In this document: one piece after another, positions 38,782-47,799 of the stretch | How positions within the stretch are numbered: the first letter of the stretch is position 1 | Layout: each line of letters opens with the position of its first letter | DNA from: Oerskovia enterophila | GTDB taxonomy: Bacteria; Actinomycetota; Actinomycetes; Actinomycetales; Cellulomonadaceae | Reading direction: 5' to 3' | DNA: 64,000 nt | NCBI RefSeq assembly: GCF_001692445.1 | Contig: NZ_MAQA01000005.1 | Coordinates: 62,001 to 126,000, forward strand | Position numbers and translations under genes: made by a program | The notes under the pieces: generated by a model | The model's database searches: none | The model's input: the letters and a program-made list of their open reading frames with translations, nothing else | Told to the model about the DNA's origin: nothing

Positions 38782-39768
38782 ATGGCGAACCTGCGGGCGG
38801 GGCTCATCGGTCTCGGGAGCATGGGACGTCACCACGCGCGTGTCCTGCGGGAGATCGACGGGGTCGACCTGGTCGCTGTCGCCGATCCTGGCGGCGACCC
38901 GTTCGGGGTGGCAGGCCCCCTGGAGGTGCTGCGCGATGTCGACGAGCTCGTCGCCGCGGGCATCGACATGGCGATGGTCGCCGTCCCGACGGTCTACCAC
39001 GAGGAGGTCTGCGTCGCGCTGGCGGACGCAGGCGTGCACACGATGGTGGAGAAGCCGATCGCCGCGACGGCGGAGGCCGGACGGCGGGTGGCGCAGGCGT
39101 TCACCGATGCCGGTCTCGTGGGCTGCGTCGGGCACGTCGAGCGCTTCAACCCGGCGTTGCAGGAGGCTCGACGACGCCTGGAGGCAGGCGAGCTGGGGGA
39201 GGTCTACCAGATCGCGACCCGTCGCCAGGGGCCGTTCCCTGCCCGCATCGCGGACGTCGGGGTCATCAAGGACCTCGGCACGCACGACATCGACCTGACC
39301 TCGTGGATCGCGCGCTCGCCCTACCGCAGCATCTCGGCGCAGACGGCGCACCGCAGCGGCCGAGAGCACGAGGACATGGTGCTGGCCACCGGGCTCCTGG
39401 ACAGCGGCGTGATCGTGAGCCACGTGGTGAACTGGCTCTCGCCCATGAAGGAGCGCCTGACGATCGTCACGGGCGAGCGCGGCGCGTTCGTCGCGGACAC
39501 GGCGAGCGCGGACCTCACCTTCTACGCCAACGGTGTCATCCCCACCGAGTGGGACTCGATCACCGCGTTCCGTGGCGTCGCCGAGGGTGACATCATCCGG
39601 TATGCGCACGCGAAGCGTGAGCCGCTGAGGGTCGAGCACGAGGCCTTCCGCGACGCGGTCCTCGGGGTCCGCGACGATGTCGTCTCCCTGACTGCCGGTG
39701 TGCACACGCTGGTCGTCGCCGAGGCTGCGGCCGAGTCGGCGAGGACCGGGCAGACCATCAGGCTCTGA
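38782..39768 (+). CDS. Gfo/Idh/MocA oxidoreductase (WlbA/WbpB-like)
   Basis: A 328-residue NAD(P)-dependent dehydrogenase. The Rossmann motif GLIGLGSMGRHHARVL (7-22) and the catalytic EKPIA at about 91-95 are diagnostic of the family. In WbpB/WlbA the enzyme oxidises C3 of a UDP-N-acetyl-glucosaminuronate for the aminotransferase. AGGTG upstream of the ATG at 38782 overlaps the aminotransferase end. A strong hairpin follows, ending the three-gene operon. No UDP-GlcNAc 6-dehydrogenase, which would provide the uronate, is present nearby. Confidence 0.92.
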   Translation: MANLRAGLIGLGSMGRHHARVLREIDGVDLVAVADPGGDPFGVAGPLEVLRDVDELVAAGIDMAMVAVPTVYHEEVCVALADAGVHTMVEKPIAATAEAGRRVAQAFTDAGLVGCVGHVERFNPALQEARRRLEAGELGEVYQIATRRQGPFPARIADVGVIKDLGTHDIDLTSWIARSPYRSISAQTAHRSGREHEDMVLATGLLDSGVIVSHVVNWLSPMKERLTIVTGERGAFVADTASADLTFYANGVIPTEWDSITAFRGVAEGDIIRYAHAKREPLRVEHEAFRDAVLGVRDDVVSLTAGVHTLVVAEAAAESARTGQTIRL

Positions 39769-39782
39769 CACGGACCGAGGGC

Positions 39783-39829
39783 CGAGGACCGGTGGTGGGC
39801 GAGGACACCTCACCCACCACCGGTCCTCG
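39783..39829 (+). terminator. Strong hairpin after the diacetamido-sugar operon
   Basis: A perfect 17-bp stem (39783-39799 with 39813-39829) continues, after one mismatch, into a 4-bp inner stem with a 3-nt loop. It begins 14 nt past the oxidoreductase stop. Confidence 0.8.
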
Positions 39830-39963
39830 TGCGTGGCCTTCGGACGGGACCCGCACCGACCGGCCGTCGGCCTCGCCGTCCCGCGACTCGAGCGTCCACG
39901 TCGCACGGGCTCCTGGCCGCGGATCTTCCCGGACGTGCGTACAGGACTCTGCCCCGGGACCGG

Positions 39964-39969
39964 TACGCT
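39964..39969 (+). promoter_or_regulatory. -10-like hexamer for the UDP-GlcNAc 2-epimerase
   Basis: TACGCT would start a transcript near 39976 with a 20-nt leader containing GGAAGGA before the TTG at 39996. No clear -35. Confidence 0.4.
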
Positions 39970-39995
39970 CTTCACGTCACCTGGAAGGAACACCG

Positions 39996-41090
39996 TTGAT
40001 CGTCTTCATCGTCGGCACGACCGCCGAACTCATCAAGATCGCCCCCGTCCACCACGAGCTGATCAGCCGTGGGAGCGCCCCGGAGATCTGGTACACGGGC
40101 CAGCACGTCCAGGAGCTGCCCGCAGTGCTGGGCGACCTTGAACTGCCGGATCCCGCCGTGTGGCTCGTGCCTCGTGAGAGCGCGAAGAACCTTGCGCGTA
40201 CCGCCCAGGTGCCTGGGTGGGTGACGCGTGTCGCGCGGACGACGCTCTCACGACGCGCGGAGCTGCGCCGACGTCTGCGGGCGGACGGTCGCACGCCGGT
40301 CGTGCTGGTGCACGGGGACACGTTCACGACGTTCATCGGCGCGATGATCGGGCGCATGCTGGGTGCGAAGGTCGGGCACATCGAGGCCGGGATGCGTAGC
40401 GGTCACCTGCTGCACCCGCTGCCCGAGGAGATCAACCGCAAGCTGACCTCTGGGCTGGCGCACCTGCACTTCGCCCCGAGCGAGGTCGAGGTGAAGAACC
40501 TCTCGGGGCGTCGCGGGGTCGTGTGCACCGGTGGGAACACCGTCATCGACGCCGTGCGCCTGGTGCTGGAACGCGGACCCGCCGACGAGGTCGGCGACCT
40601 GCCGGCCGGATACGGCCTCTCGACGCTGCACCGGTTCGAGCTGGTCCGTGACCAGAAGGCGTACACGCAAGCGCTCCGCGCGCTCAAGGACACCTCGGCG
40701 ACGATGCCGATCGTGTACTTCGCAGGTGAGTCCGAGAAGGCGCGTCTGGTCGAGTACGACCTGCTGGGGCTCTTCGACGACCGGTTCGTCATCAAGGACA
40801 AGCTGCGGTACGTCGACTTCCTGCCGGTGCTCTCCGGGGCCCGGTTCGTCGTGACCGACTCGGGCGGCGTGCAGCAGGAGTGCGCGCACCTGGGGATCCC
40901 GTGCGCGATCCACCGGCTCAAGACCGAGAGCCACCAGGGGCTGGGCGAGAACGCGATCCTCACCGAGATGGACGTCGCCCGGCTGGGGCACTTCCTGCAG
41001 GACGTCGACTCCTACCGTCGCACGGACCTCGACGACGACGCCCACCCCTCACGCGTCGTGGTCGACGCGATCGAGCGGCTCGAGGTCTGA
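39996..41090 (+). CDS. UDP-N-acetylglucosamine 2-epimerase (WbpI/WecB-like)
   Basis: A 364-residue non-hydrolysing 2-epimerase. It shows IVGTTAELIKIAPVHHEL at the start, VGHIEAGMRSGHLLHPLPEE with the catalytic acidic region, and VTDSGGVQQECAHLGIP near the C-terminus. In the diacetamido-mannuronate pathway a WbpI-type enzyme inverts C2 as the last step; WecB relatives make UDP-ManNAc. GGAAGGA lies 6 nt before TTG at 39996, which gives the family N-terminus. It follows the three other Wlb/Wbp-like genes but after a terminator, so it may be separately expressed. Confidence 0.92.
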   Translation: MIVFIVGTTAELIKIAPVHHELISRGSAPEIWYTGQHVQELPAVLGDLELPDPAVWLVPRESAKNLARTAQVPGWVTRVARTTLSRRAELRRRLRADGRTPVVLVHGDTFTTFIGAMIGRMLGAKVGHIEAGMRSGHLLHPLPEEINRKLTSGLAHLHFAPSEVEVKNLSGRRGVVCTGGNTVIDAVRLVLERGPADEVGDLPAGYGLSTLHRFELVRDQKAYTQALRALKDTSATMPIVYFAGESEKARLVEYDLLGLFDDRFVIKDKLRYVDFLPVLSGARFVVTDSGGVQQECAHLGIPCAIHRLKTESHQGLGENAILTEMDVARLGHFLQDVDSYRRTDLDDDAHPSRVVVDAIERLEV

Positions 41091-41152
41091 CATGAGCTCA
41101 CTCCGCCGCGGGGCCGCCGCCCCTCGACCGATCCTGCCCCTGGAGGGAAGCT

Positions 41153-41890
41153 GTGCCCTCGTCCGCTGAGCGTCGCGTACTCGTCGTCCTGCCCGCATGG
41201 AACGAGCAGGAGGCGTTGCCAGGAGTCCTGGACGACGTGCAGGCCACCCTTCCGAACGCGGACGTGCTGGTGGTCAACGACGGCTCGACCGACCGCACGA
41301 GCCAGGTGGCGCGGCGGGGCCGAGCCATGGTGCTCGACCTGCCGGTCAACCTCGGGGTGGGCGGGGCGATGCGCGCGGGGTACAAGTTTGCCCAGCGCGA
41401 GGGCTACGACGTCGCCGTCCAGCTCGACGCGGACGGACAGCACGACCCCGCCGAGGTGGCCTCGCTGCTGCGGGTCATGGCCGAGGAGCAGGCTGACGTC
41501 GTGATCGGTGCCCGTTTCGCCGGCGAGGGCGCGTACTCCGTGCGGGGACCGCGCCGGTGGGCCATGCGGGTCCTCTCGCTCGTCCTGTCACGGGTCGCGA
41601 ACACACGGCTGACGGACACGACCTCAGGGTTCAAGGCCTCCAACCGTCGCGCGATCGAGCTCTTCGCGCGTGAGTACCCGGCCGAGTACCTCGGCGACAC
41701 CGTCGAGTCGCTCGTCATCTCGGCGCGCTCGGGTCTGCGGGTGCGCCAGGTCGGGGTCTCGATGCGTCCTCGTGCGGGCGGCACACCCTCGCACAACCCT
41801 GTCAAGGCCGCCATCTTCCTTGCGCGTGCCGTCCTTGCACTGCTCATCGCGCTCACGCGACCGGTCACTCTCCCGACGGAACACTCATGA
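41153..41890 (+). CDS. GT2 glycosyltransferase, GtrB/DPM1-like
   Basis: A 245-residue GT-A enzyme similar to polyprenyl-phosphate sugar synthases: VLPAWNEQEALPGVLDDV, VVNDGSTDRT, the metal site VQLDADGQHDP, and VIGARFAGEGAYSVRGPRR. The C-terminus is one hydrophobic segment rather than the two helices of classical GtrB. GGAGG precedes the GTG at 41153. DUF2304 and DUF2142 genes follow with overlaps, a grouping that suggests transfer of a sugar to polyprenyl-phosphate, then onto glycan by the DUF2142 protein. Confidence 0.88.
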   Translation: MPSSAERRVLVVLPAWNEQEALPGVLDDVQATLPNADVLVVNDGSTDRTSQVARRGRAMVLDLPVNLGVGGAMRAGYKFAQREGYDVAVQLDADGQHDPAEVASLLRVMAEEQADVVIGARFAGEGAYSVRGPRRWAMRVLSLVLSRVANTRLTDTTSGFKASNRRAIELFAREYPAEYLGDTVESLVISARSGLRVRQVGVSMRPRAGGTPSHNPVKAAIFLARAVLALLIALTRPVTLPTEHS

Positions 41891-42339
41891 AGCTCTACTT
41901 CCTTGCTCTGGCGACGTGCGTCGTGGTCGTCGTCGTACTGCTGATGCTCATGCGTACCCGACGCATCAAGGAGAAGTACGCCGCGGTGTGGCTCGTCCTG
42001 GCGGTCGCGGTGTGCATCATCGGTGCGTTCCCCGAGACGGTCTCGTCGATCGCGTCCCTCGTGGGTGTGGCCACCGCGAGCAACCTGCTGTTCGCCTCGG
42101 CGCTCGCCGTCCTGTTCGGGGTCTGCATACAGCTCAGCGTCGAGCTGTCCGCCACGGAGGAGAAGGCCCGGACGCTGACCGAGGAGATCGCGCTCCTGCG
42201 GCTGGACGTCGACCGGCTGGCTCGGGCGCAGTCCTGCGCGCCGGAAGGAGCAAAGACCGAGACGCCCGGGCGAGGTGAGGGCCAAGACGTTCGGCAGGAT
42301 GCCGTGGACGAGGAAGCAGGGGGACATCATGGCGACTGA
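41887..42339 (+). CDS. DUF2304 membrane protein
   Basis: A 150-residue protein with three membrane helices (about 3-20, 33-50, 65-90) and a charged coiled-coil-like tail, fitting DUF2304. This family usually accompanies GtrB/DPM-type glycosyltransferases and may act as their membrane partner; no catalytic motif is seen. The ATG overlaps the GtrB-like stop. The C-terminal tail overlaps the start of the next gene by about 10 nt. Its coupling suggests a complex with the GT2 enzyme. Confidence 0.85.
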   Translation: MKLYFLALATCVVVVVVLLMLMRTRRIKEKYAAVWLVLAVAVCIIGAFPETVSSIASLVGVATASNLLFASALAVLFGVCIQLSVELSATEEKARTLTEEIALLRLDVDRLARAQSCAPEGAKTETPGRGEGQDVRQDAVDEEAGGHHGD

Positions 42340-44011
42340 GGAGCCGCAGACGACCGGCGGCGAGCAGACGACCAGGCGCGCAGCGATGCGCCCACGGAGG
42401 GCGTTCCGAGCCGGGGTGATGCTCCTGGCGCTGTTCACGTTTCTGGTGACGTGGGCGTTTGCGTCACCCCTGGGGGCGACGCCTGACGAGAACTACCACA
42501 TGGCAAGCATCTGGTGCGCTGAGGGCGAGCGCGACGGCGCCTGTCTGACGAATGATGACGGCACCGTCTTCGCGGTGCCGGAGGCGCTGCCGATGAGGGT
42601 CTGCTATGCGTTCGACCCGGAGAAGGCGGCGACCTGCCAACCCGAGGTGGAGCTGATCGGGACTGACCGCTACGTGGTCACCAAGGTCGGCAACTTCGGC
42701 GAGCACGCAGGCGACTACCCGGGGCTCTTCTACTCGGTGATGAGCCAGTTCGTCGGGCCCGACGTCCAACGCAGCATCCTCGTCATGCGTGTGCTGAACG
42801 CCGCGATCTTCACGCTGCTCGTCGGTGTCGTCTACGCCTTTTCCTCCGTGCGCGTGCGCCGAGCACTGGTGGCGACCACCGCGGTCACGCTGGTGCCGCT
42901 CGGCGCCTTCCTCATCCCGTCGATCAACCCGAGCGGCTGGACGATCGGCTCCGCCTCCATCCTGTTCTTCGCGCTCTACGGGGTCGTGCAGTCACGCTCC
43001 AGGACGACGATCGCCGTCCTGGCTTCGACCGCGGTACTCGCGTTCACCATGAGTGTCGGTTCACGCGCTGACGGGGCCGTGTACGCCGGGCTCGCCGTGG
43101 TGGTCGCCACGATGCTCGGGCTGCGCTCCCTGCGCCCGACCTGGCGCAATCTCCTGCGCTTGGTGCTGCCGGCCGTGATGCTCGTCGTGGCGCTCAGGGT
43201 TTTCCTGTCGGTAGGCAGCTCTGCGGTGCAGGCACCTCAGGAGGGGACGAGCGGTTCATGGCCGGTCGTTCAGGTCTTCCTCGATGTCTTCCAGTACATT
43301 CCAGGCTCCCTGGGGTGGTTCGCCCTCGGCTGGGGGGACACGACCATGCCCACGATCGTCTGGGTGCTCGTGGGTACGGCCTGCGCGGGGGTCGTGTTCG
43401 TGGGAGTCGCGCCCCTCGGTCGGCGTCGACTGTTCGCGTCGCTCGTGGCGGTCGGCGCACTCCTCGCCGTCCCGACGTACATCGCGGTGACGTCCTGGGT
43501 CGCGGGCGCTGCGCTGCAGGCCCGGTACATCTTCCCGATGGTGATCATCGCGGTTGCCGTGGCCACTCTCGTTACCGAGGCGCGCGGACCTGCCGCGACC
43601 ACGTCGCGGGGTCTGACGCTCACCGTGCCCCAGCGTTGGTTCGTCGTCGGGGCGATCTCGATCGCGGGCGCCGTGGCGATCTACATCAACCTCCGCCGCT
43701 ACGTCACAGGCGTCGACGTGCAGAAGCTGCGCCTGACGCCTGCCGAGTGGTGGTGGCCCGGCGCACCGGTGTCGCCCGAGGTGCTCTGCATCATCTCCGC
43801 AGCGGCGCTCGTCACCGTGCTCGTCCTCGCCACGCGTGTGCTCGTCCCGGGGGCGGCCGACGTCACCGGCCGCCTTGGCGAGAGCGACGAGCTGCGGGGA
43901 TCGAGGTCCGTCGCGAGCGGAGCGACTCCCGTAGTGCCGGTTTCCGAGGAACCCCTGGAAACCCTCGAAGCGACCACGCCTCGACATGCTCGCGCAGCCC
44001 CTCAGAACTGA
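42329..44011 (+). CDS. DUF2142 polytopic membrane protein (copy 2, GT-C-like)
   Basis: A 560-residue protein with about 11-12 membrane helices. Like copy 1 at 18964 it has the loop motif PDENYH (52-57), a Cys pair 11 residues apart (Cys92, Cys103) in CYAFDPEKAATC, and a shared NPxG motif (SINPSG here, TINPNG in copy 1). The acidic pair in the first loop is where GT-C enzymes place catalytic residues. The chosen ATG at 42329 follows GGGGG; an ATG at 42299 and a GTG at 42275 are in frame. It lies in the GtrB-DUF2304 operon, supporting a role as a polyprenyl-phosphate-sugar transferase. Function is inferred. Confidence 0.82.
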   Translation: MATEEPQTTGGEQTTRRAAMRPRRAFRAGVMLLALFTFLVTWAFASPLGATPDENYHMASIWCAEGERDGACLTNDDGTVFAVPEALPMRVCYAFDPEKAATCQPEVELIGTDRYVVTKVGNFGEHAGDYPGLFYSVMSQFVGPDVQRSILVMRVLNAAIFTLLVGVVYAFSSVRVRRALVATTAVTLVPLGAFLIPSINPSGWTIGSASILFFALYGVVQSRSRTTIAVLASTAVLAFTMSVGSRADGAVYAGLAVVVATMLGLRSLRPTWRNLLRLVLPAVMLVVALRVFLSVGSSAVQAPQEGTSGSWPVVQVFLDVFQYIPGSLGWFALGWGDTTMPTIVWVLVGTACAGVVFVGVAPLGRRRLFASLVAVGALLAVPTYIAVTSWVAGAALQARYIFPMVIIAVAVATLVTEARGPAATTSRGLTLTVPQRWFVVGAISIAGAVAIYINLRRYVTGVDVQKLRLTPAEWWWPGAPVSPEVLCIISAAALVTVLVLATRVLVPGAADVTGRLGESDELRGSRSVASGATPVVPVSEEPLETLEATTPRHARAAPQN

Positions 44012-44024
44012 TCGGAGTCCCTCC

Positions 44025-45146
44025 TTGCGCATCCTCCTCGACGCCACGGCCGTCCCCGCCGATCGCGGAGGCGTCGGGCGATATGTCGACGAGCTCGTGC
44101 CCGAGCTCGCAGCGGCCGGGATCGACCTCACGATCGTCGTACAGCATCGCGATGTCGAGCACTACCGACGTCTCGCCCCTGACGCGAGCGTCGTCGCGGC
44201 GCCCGCGTGGACGGCCCGGCGACCGGCTCGTCTGCTCTGGGAACAGACGGGCCTGCCGATGCTCGTCCGACGCATCAAGCCCGACGTCGTGCACAGTCCG
44301 CACTACACGATGCCCCTGCTGACCCGTACCCCCGTGGTCGTCACGCTGCACGACGCGACGTTCTTCACGACGCCCGAGCTGCACCTGCGCTCCAAGGCGG
44401 TCTTCTTCCGGACGGCCATCCGTGTCGCGGCACGCCGCGCCGCACGCCTGATCGTGCCTTCGCGTGCGACCCGTGACGAGGTGGTGCGCCTCGTCGGGGC
44501 CCGCCCCGAGAAGTTCACCGTCGCCTACCACGGCGTCGATCACGGGCTGTTCCACCCGACGACCGTGGCCGAGCAATCCCGTGTCAGGGAATCGCTGGGG
44601 TTGGCAGAAGCGAGCTACGTGGCGTTCCTCGGTACGCTCGAGCCGCGCAAGAACGTGCCCGCTCTGATCCGAGGCTGGGTCGCGGCATGTACGGACCGGG
44701 TGGACCCGCCCGCGCTCCTGCTGGCGGGCGGACGAGGGTGGGACGACAAGGTCGATGCCGCGATCGAGGCGGTCCCGGCCCATCTCACGGTCCGTCGCAC
44801 CGGCTTCCTGCCGCTCGAGGACCTGCCGGCCTTTCTGGGGGGAGCCGTCGTGGTCGCCTACCCCAGCCTGGGCGAGGGATTCGGCCTGCCGGTCCTGGAG
44901 GCGATGGCATGCCACGTCCCGGTCCTCACGACCAGGGAGCTGTCCCTTCCCGAGGTGGGCGGCGAAGCGGTCGCCTACTGCGGAACCGATGCGGCCTCGA
45001 TCGGTCGCGAGCTCGCCGGGCTGCTCGACGACCCCGCGCGACGCGGGATGCTTGCCGAGGCGGCGGCCGAGCGAGCCGTCGGATTCACGTGGGCCGCGGC
45101 GGCGCGTCTCCATGCGGAGACCTACGAGGCGGCCGCCGCCCACTGA
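44025..45146 (+). CDS. GT4-family glycosyltransferase (second copy)
   Basis: A 373-residue GT-B enzyme. It begins RILLDATAVPADRGGVGRYV and has VHSPHYTMPLL, FLGTLEPRKNVPALIRGW and the donor-site segment YPSLGEGFGLPVLEAMACHV. It is similar in plan to the enzyme at 28210 but not a close duplicate. TTG at 44025 is preceded by GGAG with 7-nt spacing; an in-frame ATG at 43986 lacks a site. The gene ends convergent to rfbC. Donor unknown. Confidence 0.9.
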   Translation: MRILLDATAVPADRGGVGRYVDELVPELAAAGIDLTIVVQHRDVEHYRRLAPDASVVAAPAWTARRPARLLWEQTGLPMLVRRIKPDVVHSPHYTMPLLTRTPVVVTLHDATFFTTPELHLRSKAVFFRTAIRVAARRAARLIVPSRATRDEVVRLVGARPEKFTVAYHGVDHGLFHPTTVAEQSRVRESLGLAEASYVAFLGTLEPRKNVPALIRGWVAACTDRVDPPALLLAGGRGWDDKVDAAIEAVPAHLTVRRTGFLPLEDLPAFLGGAVVVAYPSLGEGFGLPVLEAMACHVPVLTTRELSLPEVGGEAVAYCGTDAASIGRELAGLLDDPARRGMLAEAAAERAVGFTWAAAARLHAETYEAAAAH

Positions 45147-45167
45147 CCGCCGGGCTGCTGGGCGGTC
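45145..45167. terminator. Hairpin between GT4 gene and convergent rfbC
   Basis: A 7-bp GC stem (45145-45151 with 45161-45167) overlaps the GT4 stop codon in the 51-bp convergent gap. Short, but in the right place. Confidence 0.4.
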
Positions 45168-45197
45168 GGTGGGCGGCCTGCGTCGCTCCGCAGCCGA

Positions 45198-45818
45198 TCA
45201 GGCGGAGCGGAGCGTCTCGAGGTACGCGCTGACCTGGTCCAGCGTGGGCAGCAGCCCCAGGGCGGCTGCCTCGCTGAGCCCCGGAGCCGCGAGGTCCTTC
45301 TCCGAGAGCAGCGGAGTCAACGGTGAGCCGTCCCGCGCCGAGGTCGGCCACTCGATGCCCACCTCCGGGTCGAGCGGGTGGATGCCGTGCTCACGACCGG
45401 GTGAGTAGCCCGTCGAGCACAGGTACACGACGGTCGAGTCGTCCTCGAGCGACAGGAACGCGTGGCCGAGGCCCTCGCCCAGGTAGATCGCGCGCCGGTC
45501 GGTGTCGTCGAGAAGCACCGAGTCCCACTGACCGAAGGTCGGGGAGCCGACGCGGATGTCGACCACGACGTCCAGCACCGCACCCTTGGGGCACGTGACG
45601 TACTTGGCCTGTCCCGGAGGGGTGTCGGCGAAGTGGATGCCGCGGAGGACTCCCGCGGAGGACACCGACATGTTCGCCTGGTGCAGGTCGAGGCGGTGCC
45701 CGAGCGACTCCTCGAACTTCTCCGACTTGAACCACTCGAGGAAGACTCCCCGGGGATCACCGAACTGCTTCGGGGTGATCTCCCAGGCTCCGGGGACGGA
45801 CAGCTCGCGATACTCCAC
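45198..45818 (-). CDS. rfbC: dTDP-4-dehydrorhamnose 3,5-epimerase
   Basis: A 206-residue cupin-fold enzyme for the third step of dTDP-rhamnose synthesis. The catalytic His62 is in LRGIHF. The sugar-binding Lys lies in GQAKYVTCPKG, and a further active-site His is in EGLGHAFLSL. Length and order match RmlC. The GTG start has AAGGAG 7 nt upstream. A hairpin separates it from rfbA on the same strand, but read-through may allow joint expression. Confidence 0.95.
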   Translation of the reverse strand: MEYRELSVPGAWEITPKQFGDPRGVFLEWFKSEKFEESLGHRLDLHQANMSVSSAGVLRGIHFADTPPGQAKYVTCPKGAVLDVVVDIRVGSPTFGQWDSVLLDDTDRRAIYLGEGLGHAFLSLEDDSTVVYLCSTGYSPGREHGIHPLDPEVGIEWPTSARDGSPLTPLLSEKDLAAPGLSEAAALGLLPTLDQVSAYLETLRSA

Positions 45819-45914
45819 AGGACGGCTCCTTCAGGCGGGTGCGTGCGGTGGATCGGTATCCACCACGGCCAAGGGTCGAGTCTAGTGTCGTCCACCGAAG
45901 CCGGGAGCGGCCGG

Positions 45915-45948
45915 CGAGTGCCCGCCGTCCTGCGAGGGCGGGCACTCG
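45915..45948 (-). terminator. Hairpin between rfbA and rfbC
   Basis: A perfect 12-bp stem (45915-45926 with 45937-45948) with a 10-nt loop lies 10 nt after the rfbA stop. It may reduce read-through into rfbC. Confidence 0.65.
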
Positions 45949-45958
45949 TGGTGGCTGG

Positions 45959-46825
45959 TCAGTCGCGCTCGAGCAGACCGAGCAGGTAGGAGCCGTAGCC
46001 CGACTTGACGAGCTTCTCAGCGCGCTCGCGCAGCTCGTCGTCCGTCAGGAAGCCGCGGCGCCAGGCGACCTCCTCGGGAGCGCCGACCTTGAGGCCCTGG
46101 CGATGCTCGATCGTCTTCACGAAGTCGGAGGCCTCGACGAGCGAGTCGAACGTCCCCGTGTCGAGCCAGGCCGTGCCGCGGGGGAGGACCTCGACCTGCA
46201 GGCGTCCCTGCTCGAGATAGGTCCGGTTGACGTCGGTGATCTCGTACTCGCCTCGCGCAGAGGGGGCGAGGTCGCGCGCGATGGCGACGACGTCGTTGTC
46301 GTAGAAGTACAGGCCCGGCACGGCGTAGTTCGACTTGGGCGTGGTCGGCTTCTCCTCGAGGGAGAGCGCCTTGCCTGCCGCGTCGAACTCGACGACGCCG
46401 TAGGAGGTGGGGTCCGCGACCCGGTAGGCGAAGACGGCTCCGCCGTCCAGGTCTGCATAGCGCGAGAGGGTCGACCCCATGCCAGGGCCGTAGAAGATGT
46501 TGTCGCCCAGGACGAGGGCCGCGGACTCGGTGCCGATGAAGTCGGCCCCGAGGACGAATGCCTGTGCGAGCCCGTTCGGCTCGGCCTGGACCGTGTACTC
46601 GATCGACACCCCGAACTGCGAGCCGTCGCCGAGCAGCCGCCGGAACTGGTCCGCGTCGTGCGGGGTCGTGATGATGAGGATGTCCTTGATGCCCGCCAGG
46701 ATCAGCGTCGAGAGCGGGTAGTAGATCATCGGCTTGTCGTAGACGGGGACGAGCTGCTTGCTGATACCAAGAGTGATCGGGTGCAGACGAGTGCCGGATC
46801 CGCCGGCCAGGATGATTCCACGCAT
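45959..46825 (-). CDS. rfbA: Glucose-1-phosphate thymidylyltransferase
   Basis: A 288-residue nucleotidyltransferase starting [20 protein letters not shown], the RmlA signature. It has [11 protein letters not shown] and the late [13 protein letters not shown] motif. It makes dTDP-glucose from Glc-1-P and dTTP, the first step for dTDP-rhamnose. The ATG at 46825 gives the family N-terminus; an ATG at 46834 adds three residues. The GT2 gene ends 26 nt upstream on the same strand, suggesting joint expression from that gene's promoter. Confidence 0.95.
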   Translation of the reverse strand: MRGIILAGGSGTRLHPITLGISKQLVPVYDKPMIYYPLSTLILAGIKDILIITTPHDADQFRRLLGDGSQFGVSIEYTVQAEPNGLAQAFVLGADFIGTESAALVLGDNIFYGPGMGSTLSRYADLDGGAVFAYRVADPTSYGVVEFDAAGKALSLEEKPTTPKSNYAVPGLYFYDNDVVAIARDLAPSARGEYEITDVNRTYLEQGRLQVEVLPRGTAWLDTGTFDSLVEASDFVKTIEHRQGLKVGAPEEVAWRRGFLTDDELRERAEKLVKSGYGSYLLGLLERD

Positions 46826-46851
46826 GCGGGCCATTGTGCCGCATGGACCGA

Positions 46852-47724
46852 TCATCGGCGCCGCGCGCTCCGGATCTCGAGGCGTTCGCGGATGCTGAGC
46901 CCCAGAGAGACCGACCAGCGCAGAGGAGCCTGGTACCAGGCGTCGTAGCGGCTCGAGAGATAGCGTCGAGCGCTCACGTGGTGTGCTCGGATCATCGGTG
47001 CCGGGTCCTTCTTCCAGGAGACTCCCTGGACGTGGGTCACCTCGGCTGCGGGGACGAACACGTTGCTCCACCCGGTTTGCCCCAGGCGGTCCCCGAGGTC
47101 GAGGTCCTCGAAGAACATGAAGTAGTTCTCGTCGAATCCTCCGACCTCCGCGAACGCCTCACGACGGAGGAGGAGGCAGGCGCCCGAGAGCCAGCCGGCG
47201 GCCCGCTCTGACCCGTCGCCCGGTTCGTTGGCGCTGCGGTACGCGCGAGAGTACGGGTTCTCTGCCCAGATCCTGCCGAGGACGGCATGCCCGGCGCCAA
47301 GACGCAAGGACGGGATGGCTCGCGCCGAGGGGTACTCGCTCCCGTCCGGGTTGAGGATCTTGGGCCCGAGAGCACCGGCGCGGGGATGGCGGCTGCCGGC
47401 GTCGAGGAGCACGTCGAGCGATCCGGGCGTCCAGATGAGATCAGGGTTGGCCACCACGATCCAGCTCCCCTCGGCGCCGCGGGCACCGAGGTTGGCGGCC
47501 CTGCCGTACCCGAGGTTTCCCCCTGACTCGACCACCCGCGTCCCGGGCTCCCGCGCGAGCGCGTCGGCGATCTCGCTGGGGCCGCCGTTGTTGACGAGGA
47601 CGAGCTCGGTCGGGCGAGCCGTCGCGGATCTCAGCGAGGCCGCGAAGTCGAGGAGCTCTGCCCCGGGGTTGTAGATCACGCAGATGACACGAAGGGCGTT
47701 CGTTGCGCCGGTAGAGCTGCTCAT
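46852..47724 (-). CDS. GT2 rhamnosyltransferase (WbbL-like)
   Basis: A 290-residue GT-A enzyme: [47 protein letters not shown], and the [16 protein letters not shown] cluster with acidic and basic residues. These are common to WbbL-type rhamnosyltransferases, which in mycobacteria add rhamnose to the GlcNAc-diphosphoryl-polyprenol linkage unit. The next gene downstream, rfbA, supplies part of the donor pathway. Promoter and TIGR03089 gene lie upstream. The short Arg-rich C-terminus fits membrane association. Confidence 0.88.
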   Translation of the reverse strand: MSSSTGATNALRVICVIYNPGAELLDFAASLRSATARPTELVLVNNGGPSEIADALAREPGTRVVESGGNLGYGRAANLGARGAEGSWIVVANPDLIWTPGSLDVLLDAGSRHPRAGALGPKILNPDGSEYPSARAIPSLRLGAGHAVLGRIWAENPYSRAYRSANEPGDGSERAAGWLSGACLLLRREAFAEVGGFDENYFMFFEDLDLGDRLGQTGWSNVFVPAAEVTHVQGVSWKKDPAPMIRAHHVSARRYLSSRYDAWYQAPLRWSVSLGLSIRERLEIRSARRR

Positions 47725-47734
47725 GATGGCGCTC

Positions 47735-47763
47735 AGCCTATCGACACCTCGGACGCTGTCGAA
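47735..47763 (-). promoter_or_regulatory. Promoter of the WbbL-like/rfbA genes
   Basis: On the minus strand TTCGAC and TAGGCT are separated by 17 bp, a good sigma-70-type match for this organism. Transcription would start near 47728, leaving only about 4 nt before the ATG at 47724. Confidence 0.6.
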
Positions 47764-47799
47764 CCACGTACCGAGGCGCCCGCCTCTGCGTCCCGCGCG

